From NCBI RefSeq assembly GCF_011684115.1, contig NZ_JAADJV010000001.1, positions 2,046,001 through 2,110,000 of the forward strand: a DNA stretch of 64,000 bases. The letters are read 5' to 3'. Source of the stretch: Rahnella aceris (GTDB taxonomy: Bacteria > Pseudomonadota > Gammaproteobacteria > Enterobacterales > Enterobacteriaceae). The translations under genes were made by a program, and so were the position numbers. Below the pieces are notes generated by a model. That model saw only the letters and a program-made list of their open reading frames with translations. It did not search any database and was not told the origin of the DNA. Below are positions 18,811 to 27,596 of the stretch, piece after piece; positions within the stretch are counted from its first letter, which is position 1; the number at the start of each line of letters is the position of its first letter.

Positions 18811-18927
18811 TTACATAGACAAACTAGAGTCGTTACTGCTTGAGGCACTAAGATTAGAATCGGCAGAGAAGCGGTATTCAACGTGAACGTCTTTACTCAG
18901 AACTTCTATACTGAAAATGCCACACAT
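18811..18927 (-). CDS. yobF: Small protein YobF (38 residues)
   Basis: Too short for routine ORF calling. Reading the minus strand from the ATG at 18927 gives a 38-residue protein beginning [20 protein letters not shown] and ending LSM, then TAA at 18811. It matches E. coli YobF ([22 protein letters not shown]) in its first half; the second half is a Ser/Asn-rich tail. In E. coli yobF is cotranscribed with cspC and is heat-stress inducible at a post-transcriptional level. The role is unknown. Confidence 0.88.
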   Translation of the reverse strand: MCGIFSIEVLSKDVHVEYRFSADSNLSASSSNDSSLSM

Positions 18928-20050
18928 ATACAGAACTGTACCTCGTTTTACCCAGATGCGTTATCACATACTCTGAATTCGATGGCAAGCCATTTTTAAT
19001 CAGTGATGGACATGTCGCACATATTTGAGCCGGTTAAAGGCACTTCGTGTTCAGTTAAGCTGAAATATGTTGATAGACATGCTTTTTTCTGCTTTGCAGT
19101 TTTACCTGCATATCAAACAAAACAATAACGACCTGTTTCGATTATTGATCATTTAATGCAGAACCGTAAGCGTAAAACACACCTTTATTTGAATTTTTAT
19201 TGCGGGAGCCAGCTAAAACTCTCCGCTTCTGTGCCCATTCGGCACCGCTTTACAGGCCTTACAGCGTGAGATCAGGTCCGGTGACAGCGCATCACACGGC
19301 GTTTGCGGCACTTGTGCAACAGAACGGGTATATGCACAACGTCAGTGCCTCCCAATATGACTGGTTATGCAATAATCAATTACGCCATAGACGGATAAAA
19401 TGGTGCAAAACAAACAGTGAAAATCAATAAATGCACCTTAACTGTGCGCCTGTACTTCCTGCCTGATAATAGCCCAAACCCAACCGGCTTCAGGCAAAAT
19501 GAATTCCAAATTACGACACCCGGTAATGACTATTTTTTATCGTGGTGATTTTGACAATATAATGAATTAAAGTTTGCGAGTTGGTTAAAACAACATAACA
19601 GTTTGCCTATACTCCCGGCCGCCTTATTCAAATACTAAATATCCATATGAAAAACTAATATTAATTACCGTGATCAAAATCCCATATCAGCTTTCTATTC
19701 ATACTCAGATCACGCTAAAATCGTCTCATTACCTGCCAGAAGCCAACCACGATAGTCTGACAGACAACCCGCCTGCGTTGCAGGCAGGCGAAGCGCAGTT
19801 CAATGCCCTGTTTAGCAACAAAAAAATCCATTTTTTCTGACAAAAAGAAGTCTCTCCGCGCTTACAAAAAACATTCTGTTTTGATAAAGATGAATTGAGC
19901 AGGTAATTAATCTATCTGACCTAATAATTAACATTCACATAACACACACGAAGTGTAAGTGTTATAAAAAATGTCACCCAACTGATAATACTTCTCATTT
20001 CATAGGTGAAGTAGCTACTTATATATTCCCAATACCGGTGGAAATGATAT
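18928..20050. other. About 1.1 kb without a supported gene
   Basis: AT-rich DNA with no ORF I can defend. The yobF-cspC promoter and leader must lie at its left end. A 76-codon frame at 19200-19430 opens on TTG and has no SD or recognisable similarity. A GC-rich hairpin sits at about 19770-19790 (GCCTGC, GTT loop, GCAGGC) without an adjacent T-run. It may hold decayed DNA or an unrecognised small RNA. Confidence 0.5.
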
Positions 20051-21040
20051 TCAATCTTTAGAAATGCTTGCGCCAATTTTTAATGGTTTAAATTCCATTT
20101 CAGGCGATTCACTTTGACTTATGGCTTCCGCTAATTCAATCAGTGGCTGATCCAGTGATTCATCGGCTAATTCAAAAACCCCCCAATGAATGGGAACCGC
20201 CTTTTTACAACACAGCTCAGTAAACACAGCCACTGCCTGTTGCGGGTCCATATGTTGCGCACGCATGAACCATCTTGGTGCATAGGCGCCGACAGGAATT
20301 GCGGCTAAATCGAAAGGTCCCAGACGTTGTCCAATTATTTCAAACTGATTGCTGTACCCGCTGTCGCCGGAAAAAAAGAACCGCAAACCGGGATGGCTGA
20401 CCACCCATCCACACCAGAGAGACCGGTTTCGATCCCATAATGTCCGCATACTCCAGTGGCGCGCCGGCACAGCTGAAAACTTCAGCTCACCAAACTGCTG
20501 CTCATCCCACCAGTCGAGTTCCTCGATGTATCGTGCCCCGCGCCGCTCCAGCCAACGCTTTATGCCCAAAGGCACCATAAATTGCACTTCCGGGAAACGT
20601 CGCAATAGCTTGCGGACCGTCGCGCTGTCGAGATGGTCATAATGATTGTGGGATAACAGAACAACATCAATCGGTGGAAGTTCTTCTACCGTAACAGCAA
20701 CCGGCGTTTTTCGCTCAGGCCCGTAGAAACTGAATGGCGAAGCACGATGAGACAATGCAGGATCCATCAGGATATAGCGCCCGGCAACACGCAGCAATAA
20801 ACAGGCATGTCCTAAAAACCATAAACGATCATCAGACCCGCTGAAGTCGGCAGCCTGCCACCACTGGCTGACAAAATGTTCGTAACCTTTCGCCGGAGGC
20901 GCAGGCAGGCGAAGTTCCTTGCGCTCTTTCCTCCAGCGCTTGAGATCACCCTCCTGCCGGTCATGGGGTTCGGCATTGGTAAAACCATCCGGTGTGTGAT
21001 GTGTTTTTGACGGGTCGTAAAAGGGATTTTTACCTGACAT
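20051..21040 (-). CDS. MBL-fold metallo-hydrolase (NAPE-PLD/RomA-like)
   Basis: A 329-residue metallo-beta-lactamase-fold hydrolase. The metal motif SHNHYDHLD (HxHxDH) is clear, with further ligands in ARHWS, FSGDSGYS and the C-terminal PIHWG. The layout, N-terminal FLGHACLLLRVAGRYILMDPALS and WCGWVV resemble the bacterial N-acyl-phosphatidylethanolamine phospholipase D/RomA group. Substrate is not known. The start at 21040 (MSGKNPFYD) has GGAG just upstream; the open frame goes six codons further. It is an insertion relative to the E. coli yobF-yebO order. Confidence 0.8.
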   Translation of the reverse strand: MSGKNPFYDPSKTHHTPDGFTNAEPHDRQEGDLKRWRKERKELRLPAPPAKGYEHFVSQWWQAADFSGSDDRLWFLGHACLLLRVAGRYILMDPALSHRASPFSFYGPERKTPVAVTVEELPPIDVVLLSHNHYDHLDSATVRKLLRRFPEVQFMVPLGIKRWLERRGARYIEELDWWDEQQFGELKFSAVPARHWSMRTLWDRNRSLWCGWVVSHPGLRFFFSGDSGYSNQFEIIGQRLGPFDLAAIPVGAYAPRWFMRAQHMDPQQAVAVFTELCCKKAVPIHWGVFELADESLDQPLIELAEAISQSESPEMEFKPLKIGASISKD

Positions 21041-21227
21041 AAGGCTCCATGAGATCACTATTTTATCGGCGGCAGCGTAAAACCATGAGGCAGATTAATT
21101 AGCATACTTATTGAGCGCACTACAGATCGAAAGTGAAAAATTATGTGGCAGTTCAGCCACTACGTGGGGTTAAGAAAATCTTAATAACTTCATGTTTAAC
21201 TGATGATGTTCAAAAAGGAGATTATTT

Positions 21228-21518
21228 ATGACCAGGAACACAACAAAAGACCGCAAAACCTTTGCGTCAAGGCTGACCCATATTATGCAGATCCAGGCAC
21301 AATATGGACGTTTATGGCTGCGTTCCCGCTTTCGCCGGATGACCGTTCCGACCTCAGTAAAGATTTTCCTTCTCGCCCTGCTGGGGCTGACGGCGTTAGC
21401 CATCACCGGAACATTGCTGTTGATCCTCGATGTCATCGCACTGATGCTATCTGTTATGAAACGGCCTTTTCAGCGGGGTAACCTCCGGCAGCGTTATCTG
21501 ATGAGAAAGCCTGTATAA
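21228..21518 (+). CDS. Small membrane protein, unrecognised
   Basis: A 96-residue protein with a strong SD (AAAAGGAG, 7 nt before the ATG). The first ~40 residues are basic, and one long hydrophobic stretch at about 42-73 (VKIFLLALLGLTALAITGTLLLIL and onward) would form one or two membrane helices, followed by a basic tail ending KPV. The orientation rule suggests cytosolic N terminus. I do not recognise a family. Confidence 0.65.
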   Translation: MTRNTTKDRKTFASRLTHIMQIQAQYGRLWLRSRFRRMTVPTSVKIFLLALLGLTALAITGTLLLILDVIALMLSVMKRPFQRGNLRQRYLMRKPV

Positions 21519-21578
21519 CGAAAAACCGTGGCGGATATCTCCGGCACGGTTTGAAGTTACAGGAATACTTCCCGATTA

Positions 21579-21815
21579 TCAGGCAGGCATACCACAAAGT
21601 TTGGTGAGATTTCTGGCACCGATCATGAGGGTGGCAACATAGGATTGTCTGCGGGTCACAACTTCGACCGCAACACGCGCATCTTTATATTTGATGAGAT
21701 AGGTGGAAGGCCAGCCCTGCCGGCGTTTGCCGTAGGCTTTTTCATGACTGTCGATAGCTGCATGAGCAACCACCAGATGGGAGAGAGTTTTATCACCTTT
21801 AATGATGCGCTTCAT
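21579..21815 (-). CDS. Small basic protein, DUF4060-like
   Basis: A 78-residue protein from the ATG at 21815, which has GGAG 6 nt upstream. The sequence (MKRIIKGDKTLSHLVVAHAA start, then YGKRRQGWPSTYLIKYKD, VAVEVVTRRQSYVATLM) resembles DUF4060, a small family found in enterobacterial chromosomes and prophages. The assignment is from memory. No function is known. It lies next to another phage-type gene. Confidence 0.6.
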   Translation of the reverse strand: MKRIIKGDKTLSHLVVAHAAIDSHEKAYGKRRQGWPSTYLIKYKDARVAVEVVTRRQSYVATLMIGARNLTKLCGMPA

Positions 21816-21950
21816 AATGGACTCCGCCTTAGACACAACTGTCAAAATGAGGAAACATTAATCACTTGATACGCATCGCTTTATGCGACGCTTATTCGAA
21901 TCACTTCTTTGCAAAACTTTGTCACTATCTGAGTATCTCTGCGCTTTTGT

Positions 21951-22253
21951 TTATACGCAAGTCTTACTAAGCAGGAAACATACCATAGCGGCACGAAGGG
22001 GACGTTTGCTTTGCGCCTGCCATTGGCCTTGAGGACTGCTGATTTCAGCAAGCCAGAGAGGATTGCTTTGCAACTCTTTAAAATTAATGCTGATTTTGTT
22101 GGCGCAAATGATCGGCCACGCATCGGAGGGGTTGTTGCAATAATCTTTGCCTTTCATTCCGCCATAGGGATACCACTTCTCAGGTTCCTCTCCGGTCAGT
22201 AAGGCTATGTTGTGGTTCACTTCACTGTCGTTTTCTTCAGACCATTTGATCAT
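21951..22253 (-). CDS. NinX/DUF2591-like phage-type protein
   Basis: A 100-residue protein carrying the hallmark DYCNNPSDAWPIICANKISI and a C-terminal RPLRAAMVCFLLSK, which match the DUF2591 family typified by phage NinX (usual forms: YCNNPSDAWPII and NPLRAAMIVFL). It is shorter in the middle than most members I recall. Function unknown; the gene is normally found in lambdoid phage nin regions, so this isolated copy suggests horizontal acquisition. It is divergent from nothing obvious and lies 150 bp from the yebO terminator. Confidence 0.65.
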   Translation of the reverse strand: MIKWSEENDSEVNHNIALLTGEEPEKWYPYGGMKGKDYCNNPSDAWPIICANKISINFKELQSNPLWLAEISSPQGQWQAQSKRPLRAAMVCFLLSKTCV

Positions 22254-22365
22254 CAGTTATTCCATCCTGCAGGGCACATGCGTGGAGACTACCGGAGGAA
22301 TAAGACAGTTTTATGAAGGAAGATCAGAGAGGAAGAGAAGGAAAGATATGCACGCCGCGTATCAA

Positions 22366-22390
22366 CGAAAAACCCGCCGGAAGGCGGGTT
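22366..22390 (-). terminator. yebO terminator
   Basis: On the minus strand AACCCGCC-TTCC-GGCGGGTT is followed by TTTCG, just after the yebO stop codon at 22403. Confidence 0.8.
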
Positions 22391-22402
22391 AACAAAACAA
22401 CA

Positions 22403-22675
22403 TTATCTTTCAGGAATAAAACCACGCAGGCTGAGCGCAGAGTCATCGTCTGCCTCAACAGAAGACACATTGCCCTTTGCCTGTGCAGCCAGAATTTTAA
22501 GTAATTCGGTCTGCTGGCGTTGCTGCTCAGCGATCTCCTGTAACAGAGCAATCTGTTCATTTGCCCTGACACTGGCACGGCTAACGAAAAACCATACCAA
22601 CAGAAATAACAGTGCTGAAAGTGCACACAGCACCAATGAGGCCAGGCTGTTTTGGCCCATTGCGAAATCAAACAT
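22403..22675 (-). CDS. yebO: YebO family membrane protein
   Basis: A 90-residue protein: an N-terminal hydrophobic helix (SLASLVLCALSALLFLLVWFFVSRAS, about 10-35) followed by a charged helical stretch NEQIALLQEIAEQQRQQTELLKIL likely to form a coiled coil, and an acidic tail ending IPER. It matches E. coli YebO (NEQIELLEALLDQQKRQNALL, VAER end). Neighbour mgrB is as in E. coli. Function not established. Confidence 0.88.
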   Translation of the reverse strand: MFDFAMGQNSLASLVLCALSALLFLLVWFFVSRASVRANEQIALLQEIAEQQRQQTELLKILAAQAKGNVSSVEADDDSALSLRGFIPER

Positions 22676-22819
22676 TGACTACCCTACCACTGAATGTTCA
22701 GAGCGTTCATCTTACCATCCCCGACAGGCCAGGGAAGCTATTCGCAAAAAAACAGGGTTTTCTTACTCCCCCGCAATCAGCGCAAGCATTGAGCAAAAAG
22801 TCATTCAGGCAGGCATCCG

Positions 22820-22978
22820 CTAAAAAGGAATGAATGAGGTGATGGCACATACGCCCAGATCAAAGTTGCCCCCCTGATCACAGTAACTGTTTAACGCCAG
22901 CAGATACAGGCCGATGCAGATGAGCAGAAAAAGAACGAACGTAATGATCCTTCGGACATTGAAAACAGGCTTTTTCAA
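22820..22978 (-). CDS. mgrB: PhoQ feedback inhibitor MgrB
   Basis: A 52-residue single-pass inner-membrane peptide: basic N terminus (KKPVFNVRR), one helix (IITFVLFLLICIGLYLLAL) and a periplasmic tail SYCDQGGNFDLGVCAITSFIPF. The two tail cysteines are 11 residues apart as in E. coli MgrB, with the surrounding C-DQ-F-G-CAI-FIP pattern conserved. It binds PhoQ and dampens its kinase output. The open frame extends to an ATG at 23062, but that codon overlaps the predicted -10 hexamer, so I prefer the TTG at 22978. The start is the least certain point. Confidence 0.85.
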   Translation of the reverse strand: MKKPVFNVRRIITFVLFLLICIGLYLLALNSYCDQGGNFDLGVCAITSFIPF

Positions 22979-23060
22979 TTTAATGGCAGGTCTCTTTTGG
23001 TTTAAAAAGCGTCTATCAGGGCTCAAAGGCGACGTCCGGCATTTGACTGAACAGAAGGAC

Positions 23061-23095
23061 ATAGTACGACGAATATCCTAAACAACGATATAACG
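23061..23095 (-). promoter_or_regulatory. mgrB promoter with PhoP-box-like repeat
   Basis: Read on the minus strand: CGTTAT, 5 nt, TGTTTA (23095 to 23079), then 12 nt and a TACTAT -10 hexamer (23066-23061). A PhoP box is a direct repeat of (T/G)GTTTA with 5-nt spacing placed at the -35 position about 12 bp before the -10. The proximal half is perfect, the distal half matches at three positions. This geometry would put transcription start near 23054. Confidence 0.55.
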
Positions 23096-23653
23096 AAAGT
23101 ACGGCTTTTACACGTGATACAACGTGTAATAATCACCTACGTAAATCAAACAATAAAATGTATAAACTTTATCTATAAATAGCAGGTAACGCTTGTTTGA
23201 TCCTGGTCAAGCAAAGTAATGTTTACTCCGCTGCATTTCTGATAACTCTCATACAATAATTTCTATAAAATAGACATTTTAATAAAAACCATAACCCTAT
23301 TTATTAAGAAAGGAACAGAACGTGAAATAATGCATTAATTCTCGCAAGGCTCATGACAGAAACCTGACTCCTGTTTCGGGTGCTGACAAGATAAGCGGGA
23401 TTACGCCTTGCGTTATATCCACAAGGCCGGAAGAACACAAGCCTAATAGCAGTAAAATTATATAATGACTTTATAATTATTATTCAGAAACCGTTAAAGA
23501 AATTACTTTCATTATGGTTGCCAAATAAATCCAATAATATTACTCCCGCCGTCGAACAGTTCTTCTGTCTCTTCGGTTATATAAATGAAAGCATAGTGGC
23601 TGAATTAATTTCAGCTGATTCATGCTGACTATTTTTTGTTGAGGGATTAATAA
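23096..23653 (+). other. AT-rich leader region before the autotransporter
   Basis: About 560 bp with no gene seen. It is strongly AT-rich with short T/A runs and presumably carries the autotransporter promoter. The autotransporter SD is GAGGGA about 8 nt before its ATG. AT-rich DNA of this kind is a common H-NS target, but that is inference. Confidence 0.5.
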
Positions 23654-26347
23654 ATGCATGCATGGAATAAAAAGTTCTTCGTTTCTAAAATAGCGCTGGC
23701 CTGCGCTGTTGCAGTAACAGCACCTGCCGCAATATCAGCTGATATTTCTGGCACCGTATACGATACGTTCTATCATGACTCCACTCTGGCGGGTCATATC
23801 GGCTATCGTGGATATGTGGATAACGACGGCGCAGATAACGGTTACGTTGGCGGAGACATCTACTCTTCAATCAATAACGCTGTGGTTAACGGCGTTATTT
23901 CCACTCATTATCTCGGTTTTGATAGCAATAACAGCAACACGCTGAATATCACCAATACTACTGTCAACGGCATGATCACTTCTGAGTGCATGACGAGCGA
24001 TTGCGGTACAACCCGTAATGAATATGATCAGTCACCTTTGCAGCTGACTATTGATAACTCCACCATTAACGATACTTACGAACACTTCGATTACGACGTT
24101 ACTGATGCTAACAACGTTCGGGATCATGAAACCCTGAACACCTTTGACAAGGGCGTTGCGGTGACATTGGATCAGGAAAGTGACATCGTTATTAAAAATA
24201 ACTCTCACGTCGCGGGCATTGCGCTGACGCAAGGCTACGAATGGGTTGATACTGACGTAAATAATGGCAATACTTTTGATAATACCCTGACAGTTAATGA
24301 TTCCGTGCTGACTTCAGGTTCTTATACAGAATTGCAGACCAGCGGTTTCTACGGCCAGTCTGATAAGCCAAGCGATTACGGTAATATCAGCGCTGCCGGT
24401 ACTCAGGCTGACGATATCGCGTTATCTGTTGTTGCCAGTGCCACCGCAGATAACGCAATGAAAACCCATGCCGTATTCAATAATTCAACCATTACCGGTG
24501 ACGTCGCTTTTGTCAGCACCTTCGACGAGAACTATTACGTCGGCGGTCATGACAGCAATGCGGATGGCGTGCTGGATACCAATGGCTGGGATGATACAGA
24601 CGAACTGAATCTGACGCTGGATAATGGCAGCAAATGGGTTGGCGCAGCTATCTCAAATGTTCAGATGGATTCAGCCCTCTATAACCGCAGCACCAACAGC
24701 ATCTGGCCTTACTCTGTCTTCAGCAGTACCAATGGCTATCTGGTTGGCGATGACGTTTATCAAAGCGGATTGTTTAATGTCGCGCTAAACAACGGTTCCG
24801 AGTGGGACACCACCAAATCATCCAACATTGACGATCTGACTGTTAACAACCGGTCTCAGGTGAATGTTGTTGAATCTGCCCTGCTGGCAGATCACATCTC
24901 CCTCACCAATGCATCAACCCTGAAAATTGCCGCGCACGGCGGCGTTAAAACCGATGTGTTGAACCTGAACTCAGGCAGCCAGGCATCATTGACCGAAGAA
25001 ACTGCGTCTCTCTACGCCAACACCATCATTGTGGGCAGCGGTTCTGAGCTGAACTTAGGTTTAGGTCAGGTTGATACACATAACATGGTTCTGACCGATA
25101 ACGGTACTTTCGATATCGGTAGCCGTGAATATGTTCTCAACTCTGATTTGAACAACGCACGCGACAAAACTGCCGCTGACTATGTTTATGATCAGGGCAC
25201 TATCGGCATTAACTCAGACGGTCATCTGGCCGTTAATGGCGTGACCAACGGTAATTATCAGGTACGCATCGATAACGCGACAGGTGAAGGCCAGGTTGCT
25301 GATTATCAGAATAAAGAGCTGATCCGCATCTACGGCGGCAATGCGACCTTTAACCATGCTAACACCGCTGATCTGGGTGCTTATAAATATCAGGCTGAGC
25401 AGTACGGCGATACTGTCGTGCTGGCAAAACAAGGCATTACCTCTACTGCAAATGCGGCCCTGAGCCTGCCTTCTTCCAATGCGGCAACATGGCATATGGA
25501 ACAAGACACCTTAGAAAACCGCATGAATAGTTCGCGTCACACCCAGGGCAATGATAAAGGCGGTGTGTGGGTTAACTACTTCGGCGGTCAGCAAAACGGT
25601 GACAACGGCGTGATTGATTACGATCAGGACGTTAATGGCATCATGGTGGGTTTGGATAAAGTGACCGAAGGTGGCGGTGAACGCCAGTGGCTGGTCGGTA
25701 TGGCGGCAAGTTTCGCAAAATCCAGCCTGTCTATGGATGATGCCGATGCGGATACTGACAGCCAGTCAGCACGCGTTTACTCAAGCCTGGACTTCAATAA
25801 TGGCGCATTCTTCGATACTTCTCTGAGCTACAGCCACTTCAGCAACTCAACAGAAAGCACCATGAGCAACGGTCAGCAAGTATCAGGTGATAACTCGACT
25901 GATGCATGGGGCTTTGGTCTGAAACTGGGTTATGACTGGAAATTCGCTCCTCAGGCTTATTTGACACCATACGCAAGCATTACTGGCGTGTTTATCGGCG
26001 ATGACGATTACAGCATGAGCAACAACATGCATGTCAGCGATCAGGCTTATGACAGCATGCGTTATGAGCTGGGTGGTAATCTGGGTTATACCTTCGACCT
26101 GGGTGCAGATCAGGCAATTAGCCCGTACGGCACACTGGCGTATGTGTATGAAGATGCTAACAACGATGCAAACATCAATGGCGACCGTATCGACAACGGC
26201 GTTGATGGTTCTGCTGTCCGCGTTGGTTTAGGCGGTCAGTTCGACATGAGCAAAAACTTCACCGTTTACGCAGGGGCTAACTACCTTGGCGGCAGCGATG
26301 TTGACCAGCCTTGGGCAGCAAACCTGGGTATGAAATACCGCTGGTAA
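23654..26347 (+). CDS. Autotransporter (type Va) with outer-membrane beta-barrel
   Basis: An 897-residue protein: signal peptide 1-29 (cleavage after AAISA), a ~600-residue Asn/Asp/Thr-rich passenger with repeated short beta-helix-like units (NTLNITNTTVNG, LQLTIDNSTIND, NTLTVNDSVLTSG, HAVFNNSTITGD), then a C-terminal autotransporter barrel from about residue 637 (GVWVNYFGGQQNGD) to the final KYRW with a terminal aromatic residue. Only two cysteines are seen in the passenger, close together (ECMTSDC). It is likely a surface adhesin or self-associating factor; no protease motif was noticed. It interrupts the E. coli mgrB-yobH order and ends at its own terminator. Confidence 0.9.
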   Translation: MHAWNKKFFVSKIALACAVAVTAPAAISADISGTVYDTFYHDSTLAGHIGYRGYVDNDGADNGYVGGDIYSSINNAVVNGVISTHYLGFDSNNSNTLNITNTTVNGMITSECMTSDCGTTRNEYDQSPLQLTIDNSTINDTYEHFDYDVTDANNVRDHETLNTFDKGVAVTLDQESDIVIKNNSHVAGIALTQGYEWVDTDVNNGNTFDNTLTVNDSVLTSGSYTELQTSGFYGQSDKPSDYGNISAAGTQADDIALSVVASATADNAMKTHAVFNNSTITGDVAFVSTFDENYYVGGHDSNADGVLDTNGWDDTDELNLTLDNGSKWVGAAISNVQMDSALYNRSTNSIWPYSVFSSTNGYLVGDDVYQSGLFNVALNNGSEWDTTKSSNIDDLTVNNRSQVNVVESALLADHISLTNASTLKIAAHGGVKTDVLNLNSGSQASLTEETASLYANTIIVGSGSELNLGLGQVDTHNMVLTDNGTFDIGSREYVLNSDLNNARDKTAADYVYDQGTIGINSDGHLAVNGVTNGNYQVRIDNATGEGQVADYQNKELIRIYGGNATFNHANTADLGAYKYQAEQYGDTVVLAKQGITSTANAALSLPSSNAATWHMEQDTLENRMNSSRHTQGNDKGGVWVNYFGGQQNGDNGVIDYDQDVNGIMVGLDKVTEGGGERQWLVGMAASFAKSSLSMDDADADTDSQSARVYSSLDFNNGAFFDTSLSYSHFSNSTESTMSNGQQVSGDNSTDAWGFGLKLGYDWKFAPQAYLTPYASITGVFIGDDDYSMSNNMHVSDQAYDSMRYELGGNLGYTFDLGADQAISPYGTLAYVYEDANNDANINGDRIDNGVDGSAVRVGLGGQFDMSKNFTVYAGANYLGGSDVDQPWAANLGMKYRW

Positions 26348-26381
26348 CTTGCCGGTCTGAATAACACTCTTCAGTAATTTT

Positions 26382-26410
26382 TTGGCCCCTTTTCAGGGGC
26401 CAATTTTTTT
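26382..26410 (+). terminator. Autotransporter terminator
   Basis: TTGGCCCCT and AGGGGCCAA form a stem around TTTC, followed by seven T. Confidence 0.92.
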
Positions 26411-26530
26411 GGCATCTTCACGACTTTGCTGATTAGGATTCTGCTGCAGTGACATTTTCTGAAAAATAACTTCTACTATACTTATCAATATCCTGAATCG
26501 TTCAGGACGAGATGTTTAGGGAGTTACAGA

Positions 26531-26767
26531 ATGGGAATAATTAAAACCGTTATCCTGCTGGCCGTCATTTACGCGATTTTTCTTTTTTCGGGTTATGGCG
26601 TGACGGTAGGCAGCAGTGAGAATGCCGCAGGACTGGGACTGAAATGCCAGTACTTAACCGCCAGAGGAATTGTAAGTTCGCAATATATTCACTCTGACAG
26701 TGGCGTCATCGGTGTTGCAAACTGCCCGATTTTCAAGCGGGTGGATGAAGTGGTCGACAACAAATAA
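26531..26767 (+). CDS. yobH: YobH family protein
   Basis: A 78-residue protein with an N-terminal hydrophobic segment (IIKTVILLAVIYAIFLFSGYGV) acting as signal or anchor and a conserved SENAAGLGLKCQYLTARG, then GVIGVANCPIFKR and VVDNK. It matches E. coli YobH (SGYGVLIGSKENAAGLGLQC). Two cysteines may form a disulfide outside the cytosol. GGGAG precedes the ATG by 7 nt. Function unknown. Confidence 0.9.
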   Translation: MGIIKTVILLAVIYAIFLFSGYGVTVGSSENAAGLGLKCQYLTARGIVSSQYIHSDSGVIGVANCPIFKRVDEVVDNK

Positions 26768-26830
26768 AACAAATATTTTACCGCACTACATTATTGTCAT
26801 GCCCGCGGATGCAGGCATGACAATTATTTA

Positions 26831-27076
26831 TCAGCTGTCGTGCCTGGTAAATTTCAGCTCGATCAGTGAGATTGCTTTCTCGATAGCGCGCTTCGTCACA
26901 GGATCTGCACCGGCAGGATGCTTGCTGAAATCAATGCTTTTCAACTGATGAGACATCTTCTCGCGCACTTCTGCTGGCGCAATAATTTCAATCACATCCA
27001 GAATTTGTTTAATTACCAGCTGGCATGCAACCAGATCGGATTCGATTTCCTGTTCTCTGTTCAAAGACTCAGACAT
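26831..27076 (-). CDS. Small helical protein, family uncertain
   Basis: An 81-residue protein with a strong SD (AAGGAG, 7 nt before the ATG). It is predicted helical and charged: an N-terminal helix [25 protein letters not shown], then [15 protein letters not shown] and [13 protein letters not shown]. Layout loosely recalls YecF (DUF2594), but the resemblance is too weak to name it. Convergent with yobH. Confidence 0.6.
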   Translation of the reverse strand: MSESLNREQEIESDLVACQLVIKQILDVIEIIAPAEVREKMSHQLKSIDFSKHPAGADPVTKRAIEKAISLIELKFTRHDS

Positions 27077-27277
27077 GAGCTGCTCCTTCCATAATGGTCA
27101 TTCATAAAAATTATGGCCGCGAGGATATCACGCCCTTTCCTGAAATTCTCTTTTCTGCCACTTCACATTTTTTCGTCCGATAAAGACGGACAAATAAGCA
27201 GCAAACGCACCGCGTCGGATGTTGCCAGGGGCATAATGGTTCTATGCTTAACAGGATGACAAAAATGGAGATGCGCT

Positions 27278-27469
27278 ATGTTCGCACTTGTTTTGACTAT
27301 TTGTTATCTGGGCGGAGGATGTGAAGACTTAGTCGTTGATGCCTTTAATACTCAGAAACAATGCATGGTCGCGATGCATCAGCAAGGTTTACGCCAGGCT
27401 GGCTGTTACCCAATCGAAGATTTTATCGACGGCTACTGGATCCCTGCACATGAGAACGCTGACTACTGA
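27278..27469 (+). CDS. yebW: YebW family small protein
   Basis: A 63-residue protein nearly collinear with E. coli YebW: MFALVLTICYLGGGCEDLVVD, NTQKQCMVAM, RQAGCYPIEDFIDGYWIPA. Four cysteines are conserved. A hydrophobic N terminus suggests a possible export signal or anchor. SD GGAG lies 8 nt before the ATG. No function is established. Confidence 0.9.
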   Translation: MFALVLTICYLGGGCEDLVVDAFNTQKQCMVAMHQQGLRQAGCYPIEDFIDGYWIPAHENADY

Positions 27470-27596
27470 ACATTTGTGTCAGCATTCACACAGCGCGACA
27501 AAAAATGCCATAACGATTGCCAAAGTGTTCGAAGAACGGTATGAATACCCTGTTACTCATTGATATTTAACCATATTGACAGGGCAGGAAATGGCA

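Noticed and set aside
19200-19430. 76-codon ORF in the gap after yobF
   Set aside because: Opens on TTG, no SD, no recognisable similarity, located in otherwise featureless DNA.
22324-22671. 115-codon ORF opposite in frame to yebO
   Set aside because: It overlaps yebO on the same strand in a different frame and runs through its terminator.
23001-23020. PhoP box in reverse orientation (GGTTTA, N5, CGTCTA) in the mgrB leader
   Set aside because: It points away from mgrB and lies downstream of the better promoter candidate; the second half-site is weak.
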